Shown piece by piece: positions 10,329 through 57,400 of a stretch of 64,000 nt of DNA (position 1 is the stretch's first letter; the number at the start of each line of letters is the position of its first letter). Source of the DNA: Acanthaster planci (Eukaryota > Echinodermata > Asteroidea > Valvatida > Acanthasteridae). The stretch is from NCBI RefSeq assembly GCF_001949145.1, contig NW_019091356.1, forward strand, positions 1,765,489 to 1,829,488, given 5' to 3'. A program made the translations under genes and the position numbers. Under the pieces are notes generated by a model. It had not been told where the DNA came from. It worked only from the letters and a program-made list of their open reading frames with translations, and made no database searches.

Positions 10329-12771
10329 TCTGTTCTCCGATCACCTGACGGTGCTGAATGTGGGAGTCTTCTCAACAGGAAAAAAGTGATTCGATGTTAA
10401 ATTACTTTACATATGGGCATAACATATGAGTCACCAAGTTGTTCCTTCTTTCGAAAGTCATGCCAGCCTGGGCATGGCAGCTCAGGAAAGAGAAAACAAA
10501 AGTTTCAGTCCATTGTGAAAACATGGATTCGCGTGTGAAATAATCCCACAAGCAATTCATTAACTACTCCAGGGAAGAAAAGATACGCGATGCATGAATT
10601 CCAAGGCATAACCACACTCGTGAGGTAATGCCGTCACAGATGCACTGATGTACAGGCATGCATGGGCAGCAAAAGAAACATCAAATGTCAGAAACTGTTT
10701 TAAATCTACTGACCACCATTAAGAAAAATACTCAAAGACGGTGTGGAAAACCAAGAGATCTCAAACGGTTGATATACTGCAGAAGCTGCGCGATTAACAG
10801 TTTCCTCTACCTGATACAACCTCAATGCACTTTCTGGCCACGAGTCTTCTTTTTTCAGTTTGGTTTGGTTGCTTAATGCTATTATTGTTTTGTACTGTGT
10901 TTGGTTTAAGTTTTCCCATGTTTTAAATTACATGTATTTAATTGGCACTAATTTTTGAACTGTTACACATCCAGTCAATGCTTCAAACTCCCTGAGGTTG
11001 GATAGGCCTATATGGTGATAGACAAGCAAACTGAAACTACTTGTGCATGGATACTGAGACCAATCCTCTAAGCCCCGCCCATGTTCTTCTGTGAATGTTT
11101 ATAAATACTACTTGTGGAAAGGACGAAGGCAGGCAATATTTTTTGACAGTGATTTTTTCTTTAATCCAATCCAGAGAGGGGTGGTGGTGCTGTTTGGAAC
11201 ATGTTCGTTTTTTAACAATTCTTTAACAAAAATGCCCCTGGACTCAGCATGGAATTTGGAACACATTCAAATATCATTGGTCAACATGTCCAAATCCCAT
11301 TTCACTCCATTAAGGCCTGTCACGCCAGTGACCTTGCAAATCCTGCTAACATTGGGACTCATAGGGACAAACTGCGGGTCCATGGTGATTCTGCAGATGT
11401 ATTCATAATTTCCGAGAGGAAGGAACTTTAATTGATAACTTGTTACCTCACCTGTCAGGTAGCACCGTCTGTGGGACTCTTACTCTGTAGTCGGGCAATG
11501 GCCATTCTATCCCTTGTGGCAGGTACATGTTAACTGTATTTCAATGTCTGGCATTGTAGATAATGGTCCATCTTTGTAAACCTGCCTTTCCCTTGAGGTT
11601 TTGAATTAGAGGTCCTAGTAGAGCTGTTTTACAGCACGCTCAGAAACTACCTGTACATGATGATGACCATAACAGATATATACAATATCATTACAATTCT
11701 TTGCTAAATAATGTTTCTCTAGATTATTATTAATCTATGCCTATCCAACATTGTAGTTGGTACTATATTGCACGGAATATTAAAAAAGTGAAATGTAATT
11801 ACTCTATTTGGCATTTACATCCCTCCGAAAACACAAATGTTTAATTCGGGCGATTCACAATTAGTGCGCCTCCAAGAGTTTGCAGCGCATTGGCCAATCA
11901 CAACACACAAAATCTGTCCACTCTCCAAACACCAGATTAATGGCCGACAGATTTTGTGCACTGTGATTGGCCAATGCATTGCAAACTCTTGGAGGTGCAC
12001 TATTGTGAAATGCTCGTATTTATGTAGGGCCTACTCAAGCAATCCCTCCTCCAACTCGCAGATATTGAGCACCGCCCATCGGTGGTGTTTCAATAATCTT
12101 AATTTAAATAAGCCACGGCAATAGTCACATATGTGCCCAGTCAACGCCATAACTAAAAACAAAATTTGCGATTTGCCCAGGGACCGAACAATACTGAACG
12201 CAAGAGTTACAATGATAGCCGCTTCTGGCTTTTTGGGATTATTTATCATGTTTATGCATGGAGAAATAAAACACAGTGGTTTATGTTTTGAATTCCGTGC
12301 TGGTAGGCCTACTAGTAGGGTTTAAATTTTGTGCGTGTCGAAACAAAGCATAGCCATTTCTGTGTTTCTTTATGTCGTGTGTAAATGCATTATCGGGCAA
12401 CGATGCGTCCTTCTAATGGAAACATGCGAGCATGCTAAGGTTCCTCCATGTTTCATGCAATCTGCCTTCCATTCACAAAGACAACAATGGTATGGCTGGT
12501 GGCGACATCTTCAAAGTTCGAGAAAAAGTAAACGCTGACTCACCTTTTTTTAGCCAACAAAATTTTCCAACAGTTTCCATAAAGTGAAGCTGACGTCCTG
12601 TGTATCTCTTTGTCCAAGTTTAAGGAGCAAAACAACCGTTCATATAATTATTTGTCAATCTTTTTCATCGGAAAGCGAATCCACGTGATTCGCATTTCTG
12701 GCACATTTTGGACTGCCGCCGGCAGACGGATAGCGCAAAGCGCATGTCCAGGGTAGTGAAGAAATAGTCGG
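10329..12771. other. Intergenic DNA between the Ig cluster and ASB1
   Basis: It holds the promoter side of Ig receptor 2 at its left end and that of ASB1 at its right end. No supported coding region is visible. The only clear structure is the 158-bp fold-back element at 11853-12010. The last 200 bases before the proposed ASB1 start are richer in CpG (around 12700-12760), which fits a promoter or 5' UTR. Confidence 0.5.
11853..12010. mobile_element. Fold-back (hairpin) miniature element
   Basis: Two inverted arms of about 64 bp (11853-11917 and 11947-12010) flank a loop of about 29 bp. Both arms contain CCTCCAAGAGTTTGCA, ATTGGCCAAT and CACAAAATCTGT in the same order. Divergence between arms is limited to scattered substitutions, so the hairpin is either young or maintained. 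No coding capacity. It looks like a non-autonomous fold-back or MITE-type element; target-site duplications are not clear by eye. Confidence 0.7.
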
Positions 12772-12834
12772 ATGGCGTGCCCTTGCAAATTCTATCAAAA
12801 CGAGACTTGGTACCAGATACTAGATGCGCAAAAG
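12772..12834 (+). CDS. ASB1: ASB1 proposed first coding exon
   Basis: 21 codons from ATG to AAG, followed by a good donor GTACGC. The end of the peptide (WYQILDAQK) joined to FCFDTV at 14001 aligns loosely with the ASB1 N-terminus, which has a similar Trp/Leu-rich stretch before a Phe-Cys. The assignment rests on phase and donor quality only. Confidence 0.5.
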
Positions 12835-15616
12835 GTACGCTGTGGAACCGGCTACGTTTGTCAGTGGAAGAAGAAAAAATTCCATGTTTCTTCTAAACAT
12901 GATGATGTAAGCCAGGACTCATTGTGGTAATATGATCTTGTCTCTTGGTCAGACTAATCTAGAATGGATGCAAATTGTTATTTTAACGTCTGATTTGATT
13001 CACCCCGCGCCGCATGCACAGCAAAGGCCCACAGTCAAAGTAAGCCTAGGCCATGTGTCTGTGTCTGTCTGACGTCTGGGCTGCATGTAAGTGCCAAGTC
13101 AAACGTCGTATCATAAACGTAGCGCACTTCTACGTTTCCCTTGATTTTTCCCGTGCAGTGTTGCCAAACCTCTTTGTTGAAATATTGTAAAATCATTCAC
13201 TAATATATACTGGAACTGATGCCATCTATAATACATGGTGCTGAACCTCTGTGAACATTTCAATGTCATGAAATGAATCTGAAATACATAAAGTGGTGGC
13301 GTCCGAAAATTGGGCACGTTCAGCTGAGTGTTCCTGACTGACTTGCTGTTTATTGTGAGTGTTCCTTATGCGGTGCACAGGACGTGCACTTGAACAAATT
13401 TCAGAGAACATTTATTGGTAAATGATTTATTTCATTATTAGGCTACCTCCACTCACATACCCAATCAGAACTTTCTAAGAAAATTATTTTAAAAAAGTGT
13501 GGGTTGATTTCTTATTTTTTATTCAAATTTTCAATGTGGATATGGGGGAAATCAGTGGTTCCGCATGCTGGTTCACTCGGTTCATTAGGCAGGTTGTGGC
13601 GTTAGTGAACCAAGGAGGTATTACCATCTGATCAGTGTGAAACAAGCAGGTCTAAGATTCCAAAGATTCCTTGATGTACAGAATCAAGAAGAGACTGAGT
13701 GGTTGCATTCAGTCACATCTATTCTTCACTAACATCACGCCTGGTTTAATGTCAGAAAGAATGGTATCAATTGTCATTTGTACTTTGTATTCGCGATGCT
13801 TTGAAACACTAAAGAAGGCTTCTTCAGTTGTTACAGAGTTCATATATGTGATCGTGCGAACCAAGCTGACGTGCACAAAATTGACAGCTTTTTTTTCCCT
13901 CTCAGGTACAGTGCATGTGTGATGGATTGAAGATGGTATAGTTTGGAATACTTCAAAGTTCCGAGATTGAAAGCAATTTGTGATGGTGCGACAACATCAG
14001 TTCTGCTTTGACACAGTGTCCAACTCACCCATGCACCAGGCAGCCTTCAATGGTGACCTGAAGTCCCTCCATGAGCTCCTTCGTACCCCTGACAACCACA
14101 AGATTATCAACCTCAAGAACCACCTGGGTTGCACCCCGCTGCGACTAGCGGCGACAACGGGCAGCCGGCCCTGCGTGGAGCTGCTTGTGGCCCATGGCGC
14201 TGACGTCAACCTGACAGACATCAAAGGCCAGACACCGCTGTTCGTTGCTGTCAAGAACAACCACCCCAGTTGCGTGCAGGCGCTGGTGTCTTATGGCGCC
14301 AACCCGAATGGCAGTCCCAACTGTCTAAGCAGTCCTCTGTTCATTGCAGCGATGCAGGGTCTCCACGAGTGCCTGCAGGTGCTCGTGCAAGCCGGGGCGG
14401 ACGTCAACTGCTCCTTATTAGCGGGGCCATACATCCCGGCGACAAACACCCCCTTACACATCAGCTTCACCTACAGGCACCGGCAATGCTTCCGAGCTCT
14501 GCTCGTCGCTGGCGCCGATCCCGATTGCGGACTGACGAGGAAGCACTTGGAAGGCAGGCCCTCCCTGCTGGATGCGGCCATCCAGTGGGGCGACATTTAC
14601 TTCATCAAGCTTCTGGTTGAGTTTGGCGGCACGAGGACAAAGAACAACAGACAATTGAACAGGAAGATTGGTGGGGAGTCGGCGACCGAAAAGGAACTAG
14701 AGGTTCAGGCTTATTTAAGTGAGTTTGAATCTCACACTAACAATCTTCCACTGCACATGTATCATGTTGTCTTCAGCTTTTTTGTCACCAACCATATGCA
14801 GCTAAATCCCAGAGGCAAAAAAGTGCAAGAAAATCCCTAAAAAAATTCATTCAACATGCTTAGAAAATATTCATACAACAGAATTAAGTCCTTTAATGCC
14901 ACAGTGCCAAGTGTGAAGGGGAAGCATTGGTGACTTTTAAAGGGGAAAATCAAAGAAATTAGGTCAGGCAATCAGAGACAGTGTGTAGAACGAATTTCAT
15001 ATATCATCAATATTAGTGGAATGACTTTTATTTGTTATTGAAGGGGTCCCACGCAAGCCCTTTCTTGAAAAAAAAAAACAGTTTTGATGCAGCATGTTTG
15101 GGGTCGTCATGTAGTTCTCCATGGGCACACACTGCATAGGCACCCGAGTTGTGCATTTTGGAAAAATTACTGAAAAGATTCCCATAAAGCGTGTGTCATT
15201 TTGAGAAACTGACACTCCATGCACCCCACGCTTTTTGTGAGTAAACAGTGTATTCGCATTATACAGGGTGCCCTTCCCAAAAGAAAAACCTAGTAGTAAT
15301 GGTGAGATATATTTCTGCCAGTGTGACAACCTACTTTACAATGGTCTTTGTGTCCCTTTCCTCACCACAGTCTTGTGTTCCGCCCCTTTCTCCCTTTTCT
15401 GTTTGTATTGCACATTGGCTTCTGGTATCAGTAGACATGTTTTTTCATTTCACTGAAGTGTTGGTATTAATTTTGCATCTGATAGGTGTACCTCTGAGTT
15501 TGCTGTCATTGTGCCGTTTGTCGGTACGGAATAGCCTTGGAGCGAAGCGACTTTCATCAGCCTCGGAATTGCCCCTGCCAACCTACCTGAAGAAGTACCT
15601 TCAGTTCCTCGTGTAA
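12772..15616 (+). CDS. ASB1: Ankyrin repeat and SOCS box protein, ASB1 orthologue
   Basis: Substrate-receptor subunit of a Cullin-5/Elongin BC ubiquitin ligase. The proposed exons are 12772-12834, 14001-14718 and 15486-15616, joining in frame to 303 residues (human ASB1 is 335). Exon 2 encodes about six ankyrin repeats (residues about 30-240), for example GCTPLRLAATTG, HGADVNLTDIKGQTPLFVAV and AGADP, in the order and with the wording of ASB1. Exon 3 encodes the SOCS box (about 262-303): the BC-box-like LLSLCRLSVRNSLG and the LPLP Cullin-5 box before YLKKYL. The exon 2 donor is AA|GTGAGT and the exon 3 acceptor GATAG|GT; the codon split there restores the expected alignment. Exon 1 is less certain: ATG at 12772, donor AAG|GTACGC. 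It joins to CAG|TTC at 14001 in frame, but that acceptor has a weak pyrimidine tract; one at 14017 has a better tract but the wrong phase. The gene converges on GPATCH8. Confidence 0.85.
14001..14718 (+). CDS. ASB1: ASB1 ankyrin-repeat exon
   Basis: 239 codons plus one base. It is noticeably GC-richer than its surroundings and codes for all the ankyrin repeats. It ends at TTTAA|GTGAGT (phase 1). The same frame continues to 14840 past the donor, but those residues have no ASB1 counterpart and are intron. Confidence 0.85.
15486..15616 (+). CDS. ASB1: ASB1 SOCS-box exon
   Basis: Starts after TGATAG, supplies two bases to complete a serine codon, and encodes 42 residues ending in KKYLQFLV and TAA. 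It contains the Elongin BC-binding helix and the LPLP Cullin-5 box. The short carboxy tail matches the vertebrate ASB1 end in length and pattern. Confidence 0.85.
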
Positions 15617-17187
15617 GGAGCCTTCAATCAATCGAAAAAGTTCAACTCATCTGATCTCTGTTTTACTCTTGGGCCAGTTTTCTGGATCTCAGCTTGTGTC
15701 TTGGCTTCTGTGCGCACCTGTTGCCCAAAATGCGTTTTCAAGTATTAAGTCCAAACAATAATCTACACGTACTTCAAACTTCAAAAGCCAGTTTGAGTGT
15801 TCCCTAGTCTTGGTCCAAGATGCTAGTGCTCAACAACAGATCATGCATAGTGCACCTTCTAACAACCCAATAATTAGACCAGGGTGCTTGCTTGCACGAA
15901 TGTCTTGGGAATCTCATAGTAGCTGTTTAACTTTTTCTGTATTTTCTCTCTGAGCTTTCTGGGGAACCCATCAGCAATCACAAAATGGTTTGTCAGTCGC
16001 ACGACGGTTGCCAAGGTACACACCATGTGCAGAATTCAGCTGTGATGTGTGGTGATCAAGCATTCTGATTTGATAAGCAACACAGAGATCCAACCCCCCG
16101 GAACAACCACTGATATCGAATTGGGAGGTCACTGTTTTTTTGAATAATGATACTGCTGTTTACACCAGCAGTTTTAAATAATTTACATAAAATGACCTCA
16201 CCCCCATTTCTTTGAGATTCCCATGACATTAGGGAACATGCAGAGTACTTTATGAGAGTGACAAACATTACTACGGATCACTAAGGTCTTTTGCCAAGAC
16301 CAAGGTTCCCGTCCGTTGCAGAAAAATGAAGCTGCAGTGAGCAGCAAGTTTACAACTTAATTCATAAAACTGAAATCCTGAGTTGGAGAGGGAGAAAAAG
16401 TTTTAGAAAAACATTTGAGATGATGGGAATTGACACACTGTACTTGTCACAATTTGGGATACCTGTGCTACAAAACAGTCTCAGGTTTTTTACTGACGAC
16501 TGCATATTGTAGTCTTTCGTGATAATCGCTTTCCCATATAGAGTACCATTACAAATGAAACTTGAAAGACTGGATAACTATAGCTGCTCCGATCCCTCAC
16601 ACCCTCGCTCTTCTATTAAGCTGCACAGTGTCCCGGTATACAGGTCGAGTTGTGACATGAGGGTTTCGTGTCAGTGCGCGATGCCATTTTGTTTCCATAA
16701 TGGGTTGTCTTGACTGGAGCTGCATGAAACATAAGTGGCTGTAAGTTGAATTACATTGAGATGACATAAAAAGGACTTACATTTACTAGAGTTGGGCAGT
16801 TGCTTGATTCGAGTGTAAACAAGCATGTGGACTTGGGGAGCAAAAATGCCTTCCAATTCGAAGTGGTCACAACTCTCCCTATATACAGTGTGCAATAATG
16901 TATCCTAATATTTTTTTATTTGGGAGGAAATTTGAAGGGAAATTGATAACCTACTAAATCTCGGGTATCTCCAGATAAGCAGCAATGTTCAATAAGATTT
17001 TACCATGGTGTCATTTCGATTCAAAACCAACATTATGCATGTTGTTATACATTTTCTAATAAGAGTTTTTAGGGTTTATGAACATGTACAAAAAGTTAAG
17101 CTTTAGTAATATCAATTTCAGTAAAATCCTTTATGTTGCCTGATTCCTAAACTACAAAGATTTTTCTTTTTTAAAAAAGTGATATCT

Positions 17188-17247
17188 TTAACCCTAACAA
17201 TCCTCAGTCCTCCAAAAGGTGAAGGATTGAGGAGTTTTAGGGTTAAG
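17188..17247 (+). repeat. Short hairpin element with TTAACCCTAAC ends, copy 1
   Basis: About 60 bp beginning TTAACCCTAACA and ending TTTTAGGGTTAA. The inner arms TCCTCAGTCCTCC and GGATTGAGGA pair imperfectly around a short loop. A second copy in the opposite orientation lies at 51804-51862. It has no coding potential. Confidence 0.65.
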
Positions 17248-19145
17248 GTTTTGAGGTTTTAAGGTCATTCATATTTTACCAGTCACTGTTTATTGCCATA
17301 GATCCACTCTTTTCTTTCTGTGCTTGTCCCCTTGAGACAGGTGCAAGAGGTAGATATTAATGCACATGTATGTAGTAATCATCGTGATCATAAACTAGAA
17401 ATGATCAAAATGTTCACAGCTTGTGGAGTCCATAGTGAGACAATATCTTCCCAAGATTCACATCTCACCAGCACAAATGAGTTTCATCGGTGTACTTTGA
17501 ATCTACATGCATCAGTTCATTTTTAATGTTACACACCCAATTTCATGCAACAATATTTTATGCTTCTGTAGCATTCATTAAGTTAAATAAGCACATGCAT
17601 GTAGATGTAGGCATTCAACATTTTGTTCCTGAATGATTTCCCACTAATCTGCAGGTTGTGTGAATCCCACCCGACTTGAACAGTCCATTCAGGCGCAAGT
17701 AGTAATTCTTCGGGTCAAATATTGGTTAGCAGAAACCTGTACAAGGAAACATCTGCCCATTTCAGCCATGTAAACTAAACAGGAATAAGGCAAAACAAAT
17801 GAGGATTTGCAACTAGCATAGCAACGGACACTTCCCTTCACAGATATTAAGATTATTTGGGGCATGCCTTCATCCACGCTCAGGCCTGTAAAAATTAATT
17901 TTAATAAATTAAAAGAAAAAAAAAATCAACTCCACCACTGAATCAGATTTTACAGTTGCACTGGCAATTTATTTCCATGAAGTCTGAAATGACATAATTA
18001 CACTATGTACATCCACCATGACACTGCTAGCTTATCTGTGTTTTCTTAATATACCCACAAGAATAAACTTGTTCAGCTTTACTACGACTGTTTGTAAGAA
18101 CTGAACTGTAGAACAAGAATGATACAAAAACTCTGGCCGCAGCACATCTTGGAGTAAACTTATGAAATACTTCATAATTGATTTCAAATTACCTGAAATC
18201 TTTGAGTGTCTACGACAAATTCTGAAAGTTTCACTCGGACGAAATCTGCAATTTTTTAAAAGTAAACTGGTGAGTTCTTAGCTGTAAGCATGTGCTACTG
18301 AAAGCCTCACAATTCAGTTTTAAGTCCAAAACCTTTTAATAACAATCACCTGTTCACCTATAAAACCAGGTTGAGACAAACAGTTTACTGTGACGTTTTA
18401 CCATCAAACCAGCACATATCAGCTCATATAGTTATCCAAGGGTTAATTATATATGACAAACCGAAACTTGTTTCAAAGAGGAAAAAAAAAAGTTCTTCAC
18501 TCATGCCAGCCTTGACTACTCGGATTGCAGTATGTAAAGATATTCTAAGTTTTGCTGTTGAAACAAGTAAAAAACATACACAATGGCAAAAAATTTGCTT
18601 TTTTCGGCCTTTAAAAAAGGCCAGGGTCAAAAAAAAGACACTTCTTATAGGCTGTTTTTAAAAGGAAGTAGTTTTGCACTGCAAGGACAACAAATACATG
18701 AAGCTCTTTGAGGATAAGGAATGGACAACTACGACCACTTAAAATTTTGCCAGAACTGTTTGCTAAATTGTAAGATAAGCGAGTTTGCTACGTGCACTTT
18801 TACTCTTCACACAATAATCTGTGAATTTACGCCTGGCAATCCAACTACTTTTTTTATTTATTCTGTAAGTATTGCAACTCAATCCAAATAAATATTCATA
18901 CAACAAATGTACAAATTATTTTTAAATTAGTTTGCAGTGAATTGCATGGTGTACGTTAATATACCATTCAGTACGTTAAAACAATATGTATTAAGTTATG
19001 GAAGAATAAAGCTCATTAAATTTCTAGCGACGTCATGCAAATCTACAAGTAAAACTTACAGAAATGAAAATTAAAATGGCAAATGAACACCATGACAACT
19101 GGTCTGTCTTGTCAATACAAGCATTTATTCAAAAGCCTGCAGAAG

Positions 19146-19382
19146 CCAATTTCATAGAGCTGCTTAATTAAGCACAAAATTTGCCTAAGCAGGAAAAAAA
19201 TTTTGCTTAATAAACAAAGGTTACCATCTCAAACTGTATTTGTCATGCTAACCAAAACACGGCAAAGTATGACCCCAAAACAATAAACATCACATTGAGT
19301 TTTGGCTGGTTACCTGATTTATCCAGTAAGATTTTTTCGCGCTTAAAGCATATTTTGTGCTTAAGCAGCTCTATGAAATTGG
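19146..19382. mobile_element. MITE with about 30-bp terminal inverted repeats, copy 1
   Basis: Begins CCAATTTCATAGAGCTGCTT and ends with the inverted counterpart AAGCAGCTCTATGAAATTGG. The body (GTTACC...GGTTACC words, TTTTGGCTGGTTACCTGATT) is shared with the copy at 55623-55856. Length 237 bp, no coding capacity. It is a non-autonomous DNA-transposon-type element of unidentified superfamily; target-site duplication not obvious. It lies about 600 bp past the GPATCH8 stop codon, possibly inside its 3' UTR. Confidence 0.75.
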
Positions 19383-19992
19383 CCCCTGGTTTGAAGAGAC
19401 CATTTCTTCTCCTACATGTACTTCTCAAATAAATTCCCAATCTATGACACCTGTCAAACGATAACATTCAGCCGNGTATATATCATGCTGTCAAAAAAAC
19501 AGTTGGGTTGAATCATCACATGATGAACAGCTGAAGTTACATATATGCAATTTTTAAATTACTTTGTGCCGATGCCGCACACTACAGGATGAATGACCGC
19601 ACATTTTTTTTTACCCAGCAAGGGAAATGCAGCACCTCTCAATAGAAAATTACGACATACTGCACACTTTCAGACCTTGGGCCAATTTCACACAGCTACA
19701 TGTATTTTAAAACGCAAACTTCTACCTAAACACGGGGACAGCTTATTCATCAGCATCTCATGGGACACGCTCAGCTTACAAGTTTCATTCTTACTTGGTA
19801 CGCCATGGTCAATCAAACTGAAAAAAGAAAACTAATGCCTGGACCACATCTATGAAACAATGCATATACTCATTGATCCTACAGAGACCAGATTTCATGG
19901 CAAAGATTTGATACTGTATGTGTGTATTGATCTAAATTAGCACAACGGTGAATACTTAAAACACATATTTAGTAAACAGTAGAGCTTTCCTC

Positions 19993-54892
<34,900 letters not shown>

Positions 54893-55389
54893 TTTCAAGA
54901 AAAATAATCTTTAGCTCATTTTAGAAGACAAAATATTTCACGGTCACATCGCAGTAACGCCATTCCCGAAATAATAAACTGACCGGTATACGCGTTGTAC
55001 GTAAACGGACGTCCACACGTACGTAAGTACAATGCATGCCGGTCGATAAGAACAAGCTGGTTCCTACAAAATCAAACACGGAATAAAACAATACTTCTCC
55101 CAGGATACCAATGACATTTTAGTCACTAATAACGATCACAAGAGGGCGCTGTGTTCTAATTCAAGCCCCCTTGAAAAGAGTGTAAAATCAACAAAGTTTT
55201 ATAGGGCTAAGTAACAGTGCAAGACGATATTGTTGCAGTATCCAAGTAATTTATTGTCAAGTCCTTAATCCTTCCATTTCTATTCAGTTGGTTGGGTGGG
55301 GGGATGCCATTTTAAAAACTTCACAGAAAACAAACTCACCCCCCGAAAAGGGAGTACACGTTCATGTATAATATAAGCCGGGCTCAATT

Positions 55390-55475
55390 AACGGAAACGG
55401 GTCAAGTCGTCCCCGGGTCAATTTGTCCTCGAGTCAAGTCGTCCCCCAAAATTGAAACCCTGGGTCAAGTTAGAT
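55390..55475. repeat. GGGTCAAGTCGTCCCC short tandem units
   Basis: Four units of about 16-20 bases (GGGTCAAGTCGTCCCC, GGGTCAATTTGTCCTCG, AGTCAAGTCGTCCCCC, GGGTCAAGTT) separated by a few bases. The pattern suggests the end of a dispersed repeat; no coding role is visible. Confidence 0.5.
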
Positions 55476-55622
55476 TGGATTTTACAAGTGCTGTCGGTGC
55501 ATGTAATTTTCTTTTTAGGTGCATCACCAGAGAAAGAAAAACCCAAGACTGAGACTCGCACACGTACTCACAATTTTCATTCTTTTCCTACCTCCAAGGT
55601 TCTACGCAACCAGCTGCTTCAA

Positions 55623-55856
55623 ACCAGTTCCATAGAGCTGCTTAAGCACAAAATCTGCTTAAGAGGGAAAAAACTTTGCTTAATAAACAAAGGTTACCAG
55701 CTCAAACTCTAACTGAGTGTCATGCTAACCAAAAAAAAACAGCTTAATACAATCCCAAAACAATATACATGGAGTTTTAGCTGGTTACCTGATTTATCAA
55801 GTAAGGTTTCTTCGCGCTTAAGTATTTTGTGCTAATCAGCAGCTCTATGAAATTGG
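55623..55856. mobile_element. MITE with about 30-bp terminal inverted repeats, copy 2
   Basis: Same family as 19146-19382: CATAGAGCTGCTTAAGCACA at the left end, GCAGCTCTATGAAATTGG at the right, and shared inner words GCTTAATAAACAAAGGTTACC and TTACCTGATTTATC. Both copies are in the same orientation and are followed by a CCCTGG word, so the element may extend a few bases further. Confidence 0.75.
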
Positions 55857-56162
55857 CCCTGGGCGGCTTTTGAAATCTACGGTGACCAATGCATGCCACA
55901 TATATTTATTAAAGGAGTGATTCCTGGTGCGCACTAATGTAACAGCACTTAGGCCTATTCTTTGAATTGTCAAAGCAGTTTGAATATCTTTAAATTTCAA
56001 ATCTTCCAGAAGTCATAATATAAATTTTAGTTGTACAATTATTTTATGGGACACCACTAGCTGATTTTTATTATTTTTTTCTATTAAAGAAATAACTGGC
56101 GGTTAGAAGTAACAACAGGGCCGTTCAAAGATACAAAAACCCTTAATTTCCCATAAACTTAC

Positions 56163-57400
56163 TCTGCATCACAGCAGCAATCTTATTGAAACCTTCTAAT
56201 CAATTAACACTAACTGCAGTTGTCTACAACAAACCTGATTTGCAGGGAAGGAATTTTTTATCAGTCACGTTCCCTGAACCTATTTTATTCATCGTAACCT
56301 GTCAAATGGGTGTTCTATTCTTCGGTTTCATTTATTTTTTAAAAATCTTGCTTAAACATTGGGATATATAAATTTTATATATTATTATATATTATATTAT
56401 ATTATATATATTTATTATGTATTATTCGCCATCGAGAATGGAAGTTGATTTATCTATGAACTTTATTCTTTTGGGGCGTCATGCATTTTTAGTTTTATAG
56501 GTTCCCCAAATGAAAAGGTAAAATTCGCTGAATTTCGATTCAACATGGCCGACTTGTAAATACTGTCACTGAGAAGTTCGCTTAGAAATTATAGTCTGTA
56601 TTATTTAAGGCACGTGGTAATGGTTGCCAGTCCTTAAAAATACCCAGCCCAATTGGATTCTTCACTCTCGTAACGTTTGAGAAGCACGCTCCTCCCCGAG
56701 ACATAGACACTGGCTGCCATGCATTGCGTTGGGTACAAATATCTCCCTCTTATTGAGGGAATATGCTCCTTGCAAAAAGCCGCGTTTGCTGATGAGAAGG
56801 CTGGAGAAAGGACACATCGCTGCCCGTGGCCGTGCGCATACACGTGTTAGTAACTGTATACATGCACTGCAAATGGTTGAAAGAGTATTTGAACTAGGCC
56901 CCTATATACAGTACATGCATAAAGTTTTCATAGTCCTAATTTTATGGAGTTCTATTTTTTTCTTTTGTCTTTTTTGATGGTCACGCTGAATTGCTGGACC
57001 GTATCCGTATGGCTTTGAAATTAATTCAATACACTTCCTGCCATGGATATCGGTCACCGGCATTATGTTTTTAGACTTTGCGACCGCTTCAGCCCCTTGC
57101 AATTATATCTCCAAGCATCAACCCGGGAGAAAATAAGCCAGCATGAATAAAGTCTTGAAGTCAAAACTTAAATTCTTGGTGTCGCTGAAAGTGAAGCACT
57201 CGAAAGGCGGCAACCGATCCATCTGTAACCGGCTGGCCATGGAACACTTTGACAAACTGACCTGTCGTCCCCAGGATAGCGTGCTGTATGTCGGGTGTGG
57301 AGCTGGAGAGGAAGCCGTCATTCTGGCCACTAGGGTACGGGATGTTGTGGGTGAGCTCTTGGCTATTTGGATACCAGTTATCAATATCTTCAACGGTTCA
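56163..57400 (+). repeat. Tandem duplication, unit 1 (methyltransferase promoter and exon 1)
   Basis: Aligns along its length with 62765-64000 at an offset of about 6.6 kb. It covers a non-coding upstream part, a highly conserved block (around 56810-56940), the 5' UTR and the first coding exon. Unit 1 carries an AT microsatellite insertion (56366-56420) missing from unit 2. Confidence 0.85.
56366..56420. repeat. AT-rich microsatellite
   Basis: A run of TATAT and TTATA words with no other base for about 50 bp, specific to the first duplication unit. Confidence 0.8.

Larger units (their letters stand above)
15617..19992. other. 3' flank shared by convergent ASB1 and GPATCH8
   Basis: No supported coding region. 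It should contain the 3' UTRs of ASB1 (plus) and GPATCH8 (minus). AATAAA words exist on the plus strand near 17902 and 18062 and on the minus strand near 18850 and 19134-19139, but I cannot decide which are used. It contains the small hairpin element at 17188-17247, the MITE at 19146-19382 and one undetermined base at 19475. Confidence 0.5.
54893..56162. other. Divergent intergenic region between GPATCH8 and the methyltransferase gene
   Basis: The left end is the GPATCH8 5' UTR and promoter side, with several CpG and ACGTACGT words near 54980-55040. The remainder holds the TCAAGTCGTCCCC repeats (55390-55475) and the second MITE copy (55623-55856). No coding region is supported. Confidence 0.55.

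Noticed and set aside
19475-19475. Undetermined base n.
   Set aside because: A single sequencing ambiguity in non-coding DNA; no biological meaning.
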